Of a stretch of 64,000 bases of DNA, positions 48,900 through 60,122 are shown piece by piece. Location of the stretch: the NCBI RefSeq assembly GCF_038396675.1, contig NC_088921.1, forward strand, positions 19,978,501-20,042,500, given 5' to 3'. The notes beneath the pieces are model-generated. The model did no database searches, had not been told where the DNA came from, and was given only the letters and a program-made list of their open reading frames with translations. Source of the DNA: Hydra vulgaris. Its lineage: Eukaryota; Cnidaria; Hydrozoa; Anthoathecata; Hydridae. Each line of letters starts with the position of its first letter. Within the stretch, counting starts at the first letter, position 1. A program made the translations under genes and the position numbers.

Positions 48900-49300
48900 T
48901 ATATTTATTGGCTTGGTTTAATTTTTTCATTTTTGTAAGACGGTCGTGAAATTGCTGTATGTATGATAAACGGCAATTATAAGCGCGTTTAGAACTGGAA
49001 ACCTGACTGCAAGAATAATTATTTTCAATAAATTAGGAACTTTAATTTTTAGTTGACAAAAGTCAAAAAAAGAAAAGAAATAGGTTGTCAGTCCACCACC
49101 GTGTTTATTTCTATTCTTTCTCAGCAAAGAGTAGCAATCAGGCCGACTAAACCATCAGGAATAGTCGAGTCAAACTAGGTTTCACTAATAACTAATAAGT
49201 TGTATTTACTATCGCTGTTTTTTATACTGAGCTCGTCAACTTTGTTTAGTAATGAGTGGGCATTAGTAGCTAAAATTGACGGCATTCTGATAGTTATCCG
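48900..49300 (-). pseudogene. LINE endonuclease N-terminal fragment
   Basis: Minus strand: MPSILATNAHSLLNKVDELS followed by YNLLVISET, a stop, then FDSTIPDGL and, in another frame, LLRKNRNKHGGGLTTYF. These are the N-terminal blocks (NxxSLxNKxDEL, ExW-type SET, RxxRxGGG) of a CR1/jockey-like endonuclease. Confidence 0.75.
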
Positions 49301-49929
49301 ATGATATTTTGAGATCTGAATACTTTTTTGAAGATCAATTTTGTAATTTCTTGAAAATTTGGTTTATATAACTGTTTTTGTTGTTGTTTTGAAAGATCAT
49401 TTCAAATCTCAAAGCTTCTGCTTCAAAATGAGATTAAAACTCGTAGAAAAGTTAAATGTTCTAAATGTGATAAGTGAATATATCTTAATAAATAATTTTA
49501 ATCGTAAATAAAAGATTACTTTAATAAATTATAATATCTTTTATTAAATTGTACAAAGTTGAAGTTTATTTAGGTCCTTAGAAAAGCAATGAAAGTATTT
49601 TTCAAAATAATTATGTAAATTTTACGAAAGTTTAATAAAGTATAAAGTATCTAGTTCCAGTCTTGAGAAAAATCAAAATATTTCTATCTTTAAGAATGCT
49701 GGTATACTCATGAAAATTAGCTCGATTAGCATCGATAAATTCACCAAGTTCTTCTTTTTATTTTTTTCAACTAAAATTCCATTTTGTATTATACTATAAC
49801 AATTTTTATCGAATTAAAAATTATTAATATTGTACAAATATGTAATGGAAATAGAGCTGTTAAAACTCAAGTTTGAAAAAGCTTGCCGCTGTTAAATGGC
49901 TTTCAGCTGCTACAAAAGTTTTTGAAAAA
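49301..49929. other. AT-rich DNA, nothing recognised
   Basis: No coding motif or repeat array seen. It may include the decayed 5' part of the integrase fragment that follows. Confidence 0.45.
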
Positions 49930-50385
49930 GGTACTGGTGAATGACTTAATAAACAAGAATGCTGGTGAATGACTTAAAAACAAGAAATATGGCAAATTTA
50001 TCTCCCCGTTAGTTGAATGGGTTAAAATTTTGCCTGCCGTAATTAAATCAATTAAAAACAGTATGTTTTGTTTGCTAGGTGAAAAACCAAATAATGCTTC
50101 TAAAATGGTAAAAAAAACTTCAGCTCCATCAACGGCTGCTAATAAAAAAGTAGGTTTAAAAGAAACTTTATTACCCTCAATTGCAGAAGTGCGCTATTTA
50201 TATGCATCAGGTGAGCTCGAAGGAGGAAACAAAAAACCAACTCTAATATGGTCTTTAACAATCTATTTCATTGATTCAGTTGTTTGACAAAAAAGAGAAT
50301 CTGCACTTTATTACCTTGTTGGGGGACCTAACATAGACGCATCGTTCGTGAAGAGCTGCAACTGATACCACTAAATACTAAATAA
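49930..50385 (+). pseudogene. Integrase C-terminal fragment, Maverick/Polinton or KRBA2 type
   Basis: Open from about 50,000: LVEWVKILPAVIKSIKNSMF, then KVGLKETLLPSIAEVRYLYA followed by SGELEGGNKKPTLIWSLTIY. It meets a stop, continues with ESALYYLVGGP and, after a frame change, IVREELQLIPLNTK and TAA at 50,383-50,385. This matches my recollection of integrase C-termini (VGLxExLLPSxVxVRYLYxPGELEGG, FVREELQLIP) from such elements. The DDE core upstream is not recognisable. Confidence 0.55.
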
Positions 50386-50699
50386 CCCACAAAGCTATTG
50401 ATAATATTTCCGTAAATGCTAGGGACTATTTTCAAAAGTTCAAGCTTATTTTCACTATTTTTAATAGATAGTTTTTAGCCATATTTCAAATATTTTTATG
50501 GCTATATGCAAAAGTATTGGTACCACCTGCAGCAATCCATCGTTTGGTGTCAAGAGGAGATAGAGATGTTTTGAATCAAAAGTAGTGAGCTGGGTGCAGA
50601 CTGCAATAATTCATATTAGTAGTTCTAAATATTTTAAAAACGTTAGCTAATAGTTTTTTATCCGTTTTAATGTAGATATTGTGATAATCGACAAATTTT

Positions 50700-52620
50700 T
50701 TCGACCGAAAGCGTTCCATACATTTCGCGCGTGTTGATATTCCTCAACAGTAACTCAACTCCTTGTTAATTTACTGTAAAATGCTTTTTAAGGTGGTAAG
50801 TATTGCTTATTAAATATGTTAAAGCTATCAACGTATTTGTATGGGTCCTTGCGTTACAGCAATAGTAACTCATTTTCTGTTAATCCAACTATATAATATT
50901 TTAATAGTCCAGTTCAAAGTTTTTCGCTAAAGTGTCAACAGATAATTTTATAAACTGTAAGCTGTCAATAAATTGCAATTGACCTAAGCCAAAGTTCATA
51001 TACTTTTTAATAGTCTTTTGAATACAGCTAATCATACCCCCTTTAGTTTTAAACATCCCTTAACAATGGATACAAAAATTAAAAGGATATATAAAAATAT
51101 TACGAAGCTTGAGAATATCTTTTAAACATGATGAGACAGAATTATACCAAAGCATATATTATGAAATACGAAACTTTTGAGCTTAAAATTGCACTCTTTG
51201 TGAGCGACACCCCAATATATTCCCGTTATGTTGCAATAATCTCTGACTTTATTGAGAATTTTGTCACAAATGTAACAAGTTGTAGCTTCCGCAAATGATG
51301 TTTGTCTTCATCAGTCATAACCATGTGTTCCGGATTTCCAAAAACTTCATTAATTTCTTCCAACTCAGTTTTAAGGCTATCTAAGAAGCGCTCCACATTT
51401 TCACCACGATATAAAGTCAAAGGTTTAGTAAATCCATTGCTCAAAACTTTTACATAGTAATAGCTGCAAAGTAGTTGCTTTGCAATCAATTGGGTTGAGC
51501 TTTTAATTAAAGCTTGTTTCTCTGTCTGTGGTCCTTATACTGGAATGTTAAGACATTAAAAATCTGCATAGATAGCATAGGGCTCACACATTTGCTTTTG
51601 ATAATTAGTCAGTTTTAATTAGTCATATTTATCATTTGCTGGCATTACAGTACGTTAAGCCTTATCTCCGATTCCCAGGCAATCCTCACAAAGAGCTTTT
51701 AACAAGTCAGTGAAGCTGAAAACATGAAGGCATTAACAAAATGGGTGCTTTAATTTTTTATTACTCGTATAGTAAAGTGTTCCAACCAAATTAATAATCC
51801 ATACATAATAAGACTTATCATCTAGAATAAATAAAAGATCTATTTCAATCTTATCCTTTTCATTACTAATATAAAGTGGACAGTAACCTTTTCCCAAAGC
51901 AAAGATGTTAACTAAGAGCGTTGGATTTCGTGGTTCAAACTTTTTGATATCGGTAACTCTAACTTTTTAATATCTGGAAATTCAATGTCTTTAAAGTTTA
52001 GCTCTCCGATATGTTGGCTACGCTTTGACGTGCAATCCGCATGCTTATTCCCATATTTTTTACCATGTTCGCGGTCAGATTTAAGAGGATCTACAGGGTA
52101 TAGTGCGCTAAGGATAGCCCACTCAAAGCATAGATTTTCCTTACTTTTTAAAATTATAACATAACGCTTTAGAATGTATTCAGGTGTTTTAATATAATTA
52201 TTGCCTCGGAATGGATTATAGTTTGCAAATCTAATGTGTAATGATTCAAAGCGATTAAGCCGCCAACCAGAACCTTCGTTAATAAATTTTTTAAGAAACG
52301 GATTAGTTTATAGTTTTAAAAGATTCACCCTTAATGTAAACATTTTCAACACAAAATGTAGTTTTTTCAATCTAAGTTACTATAATCAGTGTAACTTTTT
52401 GTCCGTCTTTTATTGTTTACTTTCTATTAACCCCTTAAATTTTGGTGACACCTCATTTATAAATATGAGAGCGTCTGATTCAAGCCTGTGGTCTTGCGGT
52501 AATTCAGCCACATAATTTGTGAGTTTCTTTGTGAATTTTAAAGTCTGGTAATTGATCTTTTTCTTTCAAATCTCTTCGTCCATTTAATTTTTTTTTTAAA
52601 AATCCCAAATCTCTTCATCA
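50700..52620 (-). pseudogene. Protein-primed DNA polymerase B remnant, Maverick/Polinton type
   Basis: Minus-strand pieces in order: FINEGSGWRLNRFESLHIRF, YIKTPEYILKRYVIILKSKE and NLCFEWAILSALYPVDPLKS, then HIGELNFKDIEFPDIKKLE. These are the N-terminal blocks of the polymerase of Maverick/Polinton elements. Later come LYRGENVERFLDSLKTELEE followed by NEVFGNPEHMVMTDEDKHHL, and near 50,960 MNFGLGQLQFIDSLQFI. The polymerase palm motifs are not found. Full of stops. It faces the integrase fragment tail to tail. Confidence 0.68.
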
Positions 52621-53639
52621 GGAAAAAATGCTTTGTGGTCTGGGAGAACGTGTTGAACTTTCTGGTTTCAATGTAAGTTTAAAGAAATCTTTTATATTAA
52701 TTGGACCTTTAACAGGAGTAAAAATGTTTTTTGATTTCTTCTTTAAAGTTTGTAAAGTTAATGGCTTCTTTCGCTCAACTGGTTTCTCTCTCAGTTTTTA
52801 ACAGCTGAAAGGTAATCTCACATTGAAATAACTTTTTCACGAAGTAGATCGTTAAGATCTGAAAGTAACTTCTACGCTATAGAATCATTTTTTTTCTTTA
52901 TATATCTTAATACTGTATTTTTTTAATAGAAATTTGTAGTATTATAAATTTGACAACAATGTAACTAAAATGTATCATAAGTAGTATAACAATGTAAAAG
53001 AATAATTCTAATTAAAAATTTTTTTGCTTATATATTTCAGTTTGTATTTTATCAACAGAATTTTAAATTTATTAATGAATCTAAGTCTTGTTGAAAATAA
53101 TACACAAAATATTTCATCAACTAGTTGCTCTCTCGTTTGGGGCAGGTAGGGCTAAATTTTTGGGGCTTTTGTTCCCAAGCTCCAATCATTGCAATTTTTT
53201 GCAAAGCATCCTTATTTGACATAAGTATGAACATATAAATGTTTGGAGTTTGCTCCATGTCTGGATGTTTGCTATCTCAAAGACCAAAAAATGCTTTGGG
53301 CGCCCCTTGATATATCACACAAACAGTTTGCAATATTATAATTTGTTTCAAGAATTGATTTATTATTTTTTCCAAAAGTTTCTGCATTAAAAATTTGAAC
53401 AGTTTTTAGTATTTCAATAACTTCATGAAATAAAACATTACATGTTAAGAAATTATATATAACACTTGATGCTTGGTGAAAGGATTACGCCATTTTTTTT
53501 TTTTTTTTTGAAACAAATACCAAAAATGAAATAAAAGTGATTTCCGTTATCACCATTATCTGTTATGTTTTTCAACTCAAAAATAAAATAGTTTTCAATA
53601 AGAACGTGGAAGGTTTTTGTACTGGAATTTTTACTTTGA

Positions 53640-54034
53640 AAGTGTTTGCACGATTACTGTGTCAGATTGTGCATTAAATATTTTCCATCGCCAAAACAAT
53701 CTATGGAATAATTGACCAATAATCTAATGATGTCATCAATCAAGTATTCTTCGGTTAGTTTCATGTGTTTTGAAATTTGAACAACAAAATGCTAGTTATG
53801 TATTTTTTCAATAACCACATCAATATCGAAGGAATTGTCTTTTGAGTCATTAGTATGAAGTCCTAGTTTTTGACAAAGTCTATTTATGGAACTCTGTATT
53901 TTTCCAAAATGCCGCATTTATCCAAAGAATGTTTTTATAAAACATTTGATATTTTTCACAGTATTTTCTGACAATTTGTGTCTTTCCTTCACCTGGCATT
54001 ACATATACTACTAAAGGCTTTTCATATCTTGTCG
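53640..54034 (-). pseudogene. NB-ARC-type (STAND) NTPase fragment
   Basis: Minus strand: YEKPLVVYVMPGEGKTQIVR followed by KYCEKYQMFYKNILWINAAF. This has the P-loop and following helix of NB-ARC NTPases of TPR/NLR-like proteins (pattern GMGGVGKTQxAxxY ... FWIxA). The first glycine of the loop is replaced by valine. After a stop the frame continues with LGLHTNDSKDNSFDIDVVIE, then LTEEYLIDDIIRLLVNYSID. Open only in pieces; no start, no sensor domain found. It could be part of a larger decayed gene reaching 53,100. Confidence 0.55.
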
Positions 54035-54205
54035 TTTAAATCAATGTATTTCACTAATTTCTTTGTTATGTAAAAATAAAGGTTCCGAAGACAGTTGAGC
54101 ACCAAATATTGAATGCAAATATATTTCTATAGTTAAATTTTGTTATAACAAGAAAAACAAACCAAACATCCAATTAATATTTAAGTTATTTAAAAGTTAT
54201 AGGTA

Positions 54206-54432
54206 AAACACGTTTATTTTAAACACGTTTATTTTAAACACGTTTATTTTAAACACGTTTATTTTAAACACGTTTATTTTAAACACGTTTATTTTAAACA
54301 CGTTTATTTTAAACACGTTTATTTTAAACACGTTTATTTTAAACACGTTTATTTTAAACACGTTTATTTTAAACACGTTTATTTTAAACACGTTTATTTT
54401 AAACACGTTTATTTTAAACACGTTTATTTTAG
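54206..54432. repeat. 15-bp minisatellite, about 15 copies
   Basis: Almost perfect repeats of ACACGTTTATTTTAA. Because 15 is a multiple of three the minus strand stays open and would read a KINVF repeat; this is a by-product of the period. Confidence 0.98.
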
Positions 54433-54554
54433 TTTTTAAAGTAAAAAGTAGTATATAACTAAAAAATGATATGAAATGTTAAAAAAAACAAAAACAACGT
54501 TTTTAACAAAAATTATGTACACAAATAAAACTTTATAAATAAAACTTTACATGA

Positions 54555-54792
54555 GGGATTGTTTAAAAAGAATGTACGCTTGGATGGAGAAAAGGGGTCT
54601 GCAAATAGCGGATATAAAATGGGAGGGCAGGTGGTCAATTATAATAGTATAAAGACACTAAATTTAGAAAAAATATAAAAATTGTTAGGTAGGTACTTTT
54701 AGAGAGGTGAAGGATACTCAAAAAAGTGTACAGCAAAATGCGGGGGAGAAGAGGAAACGAAATAAAAGCGTACGCACTTAATGGACAACCCC
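54555..54792. mobile_element. MITE of 238 bp
   Basis: Left end GGGATTGTTTAAAAAGAATG then TACGCTT; right end on the minus strand GGGGTTGTCCATTAAGTGCG then TACGCTTTT. The GGGGTTGTCCATTAA start resembles ends of ISL2EU/IS4EU-type non-autonomous elements, by recollection. Interior non-coding and less AT-rich than its surroundings. Confidence 0.65.
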
Positions 54793-55166
54793 TAACGCGT
54801 TTCATTGCATAAAAAGTTCGAGTAAAACTTTTAATACTCTCGAGAATTCGGGTTTAAGTCAATTCATTTAGTGAATTCTCAAATGTTGAAAAAAAAAATA
54901 TTGCATCCTCATCATTCCAACACATAACACACAACCTCAAAATTTTTATAAAAGATAGTTTAAATATAACAATATTTTGTTTAAAAACAGTAACATTTTT
55001 TTTAAAATATGTTACAAAAGTCAATTGGTTTTGATAAAGGGATTAATTTATATCACTTTAACGAACACTCTTAAAGTAATTTCCGAAAGTGATTTATTTC
55101 ACTTTATAAATCACTCTAACAAAAACCAGTTGAACTTTGTAATATTAAGTCACGTCCATAGGTGAT

Positions 55167-55246
55167 CAATCTTTTTTGAAAAGCATTCTGTTTTGATACA
55201 ATTCATAGTTATATCAAAAGAGAATGCTTTTTAAAAAAGATTGATG
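55167..55246. repeat. Inverted repeat with 25-base arms
   Basis: ATCAATCTTTTTTGAAAAGC... pairs with ...GCTTTTTAAAAAAGATTGAT, with a spacer of about 30 bases. Possibly a very small MITE. Confidence 0.75.
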
Positions 55247-55589
55247 ATTGAAGTCTAGAAATAAAACAATCTAAAGTTTTACTCCCTCTTTCCTGATGGC
55301 GGATTGGCAAAATATATTTTACCGTCCAGACAATTAACTAAGGGGCCCTCCCTACATACATATACTGCTTTCCAACAAAGAAGCCGTAACATGAAACTAA
55401 AATCACAAGCAAACCAATTTATAATTAAATAAAAAAGTACAGAGTGATTTGGAAAGTATAACAGCTAAACTTGTATAACTGCTAAATTTAGAGGACAAAA
55501 TTACAAATTACACATCTTAGAATAATTGTATCACACTCTAGACTATCAAATAGATTTTTCTTGGCAAACATCTTTTTTTTCTTTTTTTT

Positions 55590-55775
55590 TTCTGGCTATT
55601 AAAGTACTACCAAAATTTCTTACGGACTTATCACAGAGCACCGCGAAAGAGCATTTAGCTAAATTTACGCCTCCTTCCTTACCAATTCCTTATTGGGATA
55701 AAGCCAGTGTCAAACCACAGACCTCTTGGTTCTGAGCCAAAACTCAAACAACTGCGCCACCGTAGCACAACATAT
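55590..55775 (-). mobile_element. tRNA-derived SINE, family B copy 1
   Basis: Minus-strand head GTGCTACGGTGGCGCAGTTG (A box) and GGTTTGACACTGG (B box with one change), then body AAGGAAGGAGGCGTAAATTT and GTGCTCTGTGATAAGTCCGT. Confidence 0.75.
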
Positions 55776-56387
55776 GCGACTCGCATTTTTTATCCAAGTG
55801 GTCATTTTACAGAATATCGGAAACTCTTCATGGTTAACTTTAGTTTTTGAAAACAATTTTTCACATCTAACTTATGTTACTGAAATAATACAGATAATCT
55901 TCTATATGAGGTACAACTTCTATATGAGGTACAACAAAAATTACAATTAAAAATTAAGAACTAGATATATTTAAGTTCTAGAATGTAGAATTCTCACAAA
56001 TAAAGAATTTAACAACACAAGAAGTAAATTTTTTTATAAGATATTAACTGACACTCTTCAGTGTATTTTAATAATTTTTTTTTAACTGATAAAACAGTTG
56101 TTCTATGAGGTAAATTAACCGATACTCTTCCATTAGCAGGTTTTATATAACCAGTCACATAAACATCTAGACTTGTCAAAAGCATTGTTTATAAACTTAT
56201 TATCCAGAAGCTAACGTAAAAAGTTGTACGAAAGGAAACAACCATCGTCAACAGGTAATTTCCTAGTAATTTTCATAGAATTTTTACTCAAATGTATTAC
56301 TCCAAATACATTTTTGGTTCTTTTTTTCTAGGACAAACTTGTTCAAGTAAACAAATTTTTTAATTAAACAATAGTCACTATAAAATA

Positions 56388-56572
56388 TCTAAGAAAGAAT
56401 TATAAAATTCAATTGCTATCTTACCTAAGAAAGAATTATAAAATTCAATTGCTATCTTACCTAAGAAAGAATTATAAAATTCAAGTGTTATCTTCCTAAA
56501 ATTTGTATAAGCAGCTTCATCACATTCCATAGGAACAGAACGGTTTCTTTTTTTATTGCTGGGACCAAACAT
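56388..56572 (-). other. Small open frame with a 36-bp in-frame repeat
   Basis: ATG at 56,572 reads MFGPSNKKRNRSVPMECDEA then AYTNFRKITL and three repeats of EFYNSFLGKIAI before a stop. The first part has balanced composition and could be an exon or a transposon piece; I do not recognise it. Each 36-bp unit contains TTCTTTCTTAG directly followed by GTAAGATAG, which looks like a splice acceptor joined to a donor. Confidence 0.35.
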
Positions 56573-57558
56573 CGCCTAGTATTTAAAAACATTATTTTCA
56601 TCTTTAATATTACCAGCATCGTCTACACTGCTAATTACAACACCATTATTGTTGATCTATAAAAAAAAACAGTTAGATTCTTTTAAAATGCTTTTTTAAA
56701 ATGATAACACTAAAGTGTATACTGTTTTCACTTTTTGGGACATTCTTATCATTTGATTTTTGAGGCAGTTCATCGTCTTTGTTGTTTATGACGATCTCTG
56801 CTTGCTGGTTGAGAATACCAGCTCAAAGATAATTCATATGGTTACATTTTCTCCATCCTCTTCGTTGCAACTTCGCCAGTCGTGATTATATTGCCAATGT
56901 ATTTAAAACGTATTAAAATATTTAGTCTTTTCATTGTAAAAATTATGGTTAATTGTTATGGTTAAATATTATAAATTGTTAAAAAAATTGTTAATAAAAT
57001 AAAATTTTAAAAAAACAGAAAAATTTATTTTTTACTTTTAATTTTATATATTTTTTTATTTTACGCAATCTAACATTTTTTTTTAAAATTGTTTTAACAT
57101 TTATAGCATTAGGCTTACTGTAATAATATTATGTTTTTGTATAATATTATACAGGAAGAATTCTATTTTTGTAAATATATCATATTTGAAGATTATGTTA
57201 AGTTTTTTAATTTCTTTTAACTATAAAATATAAAATAAAAGTTATATGAAAAAATTGTAAAGTAAATTCTCTATTTAGTAATAATTAGCAGTTTAATGTT
57301 CTTAAAAAACAAAATAAATTAGTTAAAAAGGAATGAATTAGTTAAAAAGGAATAAATTAGTTAAAAACACTTATCTAAGTTGAAAATGCATACTAACATA
57401 CTGTGTGAGCAGAAAGTTTAGAAGGAATAGAAGAAACTCGGAGAACAAATGGCATCAGTAGGTATTCATCATGAATAGTACATGATACACAGAGATTCAT
57501 AAAAAATGATACATAGATATTCTTGCAAAAGAATTCAATCTTAGTTTTTTTATGTGAA

Positions 57559-57731
57559 AAAATCCTCACAGAAATTCTTACATCACATATACCCAAGAAA
57601 TCCTCACAGAAATCCGTACATCACAGATACCCAAGAAATCCTCACAGAAATCTTTACAGCCTTACATCACAGATACCCAAGAAATCCTCACAGAAATCCT
57701 TACATCACAGATACCCAAGAAATCCTCACAG
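57559..57731. repeat. 38-bp tandem repeat, about 4.5 copies
   Basis: Unit contains ACCCAAGAAATCCTCACAGA followed by AATCCTTACATCACAGAT. One copy carries a short insertion. Confidence 0.9.
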
Positions 57732-57885
57732 TCTTATAATAGAACACCGTGGAAGAGCATATGAAACTAAGTTCACGCCTCCTTCCTTACCGATGTTATA
57801 AAACTTGACCAAAGGTGGCGTTGAACCACGGATTTCTAGCTTTTGAGGCACGCGCGCTAACCTCTGCACCACCGCCGCTCAAATG
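57715..57885 (-). mobile_element. tRNA-derived SINE, family B copy 2
   Basis: Minus-strand head GAGCGGCGGTGGTGCAGAGG then TTAGCGCG (A box) and GTGGTTCAACGCC (intact B box). Body AAGGAAGGAGGCGTGAACTT as in copy 1. Confidence 0.8.
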
Positions 57886-58905
57886 CTCACTCGATTCTGT
57901 ACTTAAAAATCAAAAACATTATCTTCAACTTCTTTATAATTTTTCATGATTAAGATATAAAACAATTCTAATGAAATATAACAATACCAACTTTTTTAAA
58001 TCTATCAAGTTAGAATTTGAAAAGTATATGTAAACTAGGAGTAAAGCTAGAGAGCCAGCGTTATTTAATTATATAATTATACGCTCGCTAATTATATCTG
58101 ATTCATAAAAACTAAGGAGATTCATGCTTAGGTCTTTAACTAGATTGATGTTTAATAGCTGGATTGTTGTCAAAAATCATCTTAGGGAATAAATACATAG
58201 AGTAAAAAGATTTCGCTATTTTAGAAAAGAAGATATTTTAAATAAGCTATTATTGTTTAGGGATAGGGCTCACAATATTTACTGGTAATAACAATTGACT
58301 TCTCTTTGTTCAATGATCTTTTTTTTCTGATTACCTTCATTACCTGATTCCTGTTCTTTTTTACTTTTTTTACTTTCTTCATATTTTTTATTTTCGCATA
58401 AAAGCAATCCGAGTTTTAGCTATTTGTGCTAGCAAATCAGAAGGACAAAAGCTTGATCAAATTTTTTTTTAGCTTGAGAATTGGAACAAAAAATGTTACA
58501 TAATAAAAAAAGCTAAATGTTACATTAAAAAGATTTCTAAAAACTTTTGAGATAGGTTTCCCGTTAAACTAAATGAAGAGATGCACTTAACATAACCCCG
58601 ATAATAAAATTAAAAATAGCAATCTGTTTCAATTTCATTTAGGATAAGGCAACCTTTGAAGTTGTTGGTTGGTTTGAATCTCGTTTTTTTTTTTAGAATT
58701 CTTACTCTGAGTCATCTAAACAAGAGCTCTAGAACGGTTTTAGAAATTGGAATGCTAGTTCTAATTATTATACTAAAACCATTATATTAACTATTTATAT
58801 TTTTATAAATATTTTAAAATAACTGTTTTAATCAAATTTTTAATCAATTTATCACATAACTTTAAAAAAAAGTTGATAACAATAGCTAATAAAGTCATTA
58901 TTGTC

Positions 58906-58980
58906 ATTATTAAGACGTCAATTATTAAGACGTCAATTATTAAGACGTCAATTATTAAGACGTCAATTATTTAGACGTAA
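58906..58980. repeat. 15-bp tandem repeat, five copies
   Basis: Unit AAGACGTCAATTATT; each copy holds the palindrome GACGTC. The last copy is degenerate. Confidence 0.92.
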
Positions 58981-60072
58981 GTTTCATAAAAATAGAACTT
59001 ATTGCATTCTTTAGAACTGCTTCAGCCAAAAATTTCGTTTCAGTATTTCATTGTATTATGTTGTAACACTGCCCTTTTGTATCTATTAGAGCTAGCAGTT
59101 GTGTTTTTAGATGTTTTAGTTTTTTATACTTTATATTTTTAGATATTAGATTGCGTTATAGTACTGTTATATTTTTACAAAAAAAAAATACTTTTGTAAA
59201 GTCGCCTTTTAGGACAGCTTCCCCCTACCCCAAGAGCTCTTTTCTAGTTGACAAGAAGTGTGAGGATTCATTATGCTATATTAAACATAGCATAAAAAAC
59301 ATGAAGAAAAAAAACTCGTCAACTGTTATTTCATCATAATGATCTATTAAAAAAAGCAATTTAAAGGTTTTTGAAGCTGGTTTAAAAATTTTATAATAGA
59401 GACGAGTTTAAAGAAAAATCATATTATAGAGAAGTTGTTTTACAGAGATGAAATACATTGAATGTAAAGTCATTTTAAAAAAAAACGTGAAAAGAATAAG
59501 CAGATTAAGCCATTAATACAAATTTAAAATAAGCCATAAAAAGTATAATGCGCAGATTTGTGAACAAAGTTCTTTTGAAAATTTCCTTTAATTCAAAAAT
59601 TGTCAACCGAATGAAAACATTTTATATGGAGGATTGAAGATGTTACAAGAAGCGTACATAACGTTTTTTAGCGGATTGCTTGTTTTATTTTTTTTATGCA
59701 GTAAGTTTGTTTTTAATTTTTTTGTCGCATTTCATGTTTATTTATAAGTTTTACTTTATAAAAATCTTATCGAAGCCTTAAACATGTTTGCACTTTGAAT
59801 TAGAAAGACAAAAAATCGTCAAAAAATATATAACCATCAGATATAAACAAATGATAAGTTTGTTTTGAGTTTTTTGGTCCAGCAAAATTTAAATTTGTTA
59901 TTAAAAATATATTTAACGCGCGCGTATGCCTACGAGTCATTTAAGCGTATAAATTCTACATTTTTTTCAGATGTAACTGAGAAAATAAAAGTTGTTATTT
60001 AAAAACGCAATATGTAATTGGAATTTAGCAGATTTTAATTGAGAAACGTAAGATTTTCAATTAAAATCTTAC

Positions 60073-60122
60073 GTTTCCAACTAAATATAACGAGTTTCAA
60101 AAACGTTATATTTAGTTGGAAA
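60073..60122. repeat. Hairpin at the end of the long repeat
   Basis: GTTTCCAACTAAATATAACG and CGTTATATTTAGTTGGAAAC are perfect 20-base arms around a 10-base loop. A second fold-back (ACGTAAGATTTT / AAAATCTTACGT) lies immediately before it. Confidence 0.9.

Larger units (their letters stand above)
57040..60052 (+). repeat. Long direct repeat, copy 2
   Basis: Second copy of the segment at 37,080-39,068, same orientation, about 1 kb longer. The extra length includes the 38-bp tandem array and SINE B copy (57,559-57,885) and the 15-bp array (58,906-58,980), neither present in copy 1. It ends at the same GAAACGTAAGAT. Confidence 0.85.

Noticed and set aside
54197..54421. Open frame encoding a repeated KINVF peptide
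   Set aside because: It is the 15-bp minisatellite read in a frame that stays open because the period is divisible by three. No start context or other coding signal.
37080..60052. Terminal direct repeats of one 23-kb giant transposon
   Set aside because: The DNA between the repeats is a patchwork of unrelated elements on both strands, and no matching target duplication was seen. A plain duplication or two copies of a dispersed repeat is simpler.
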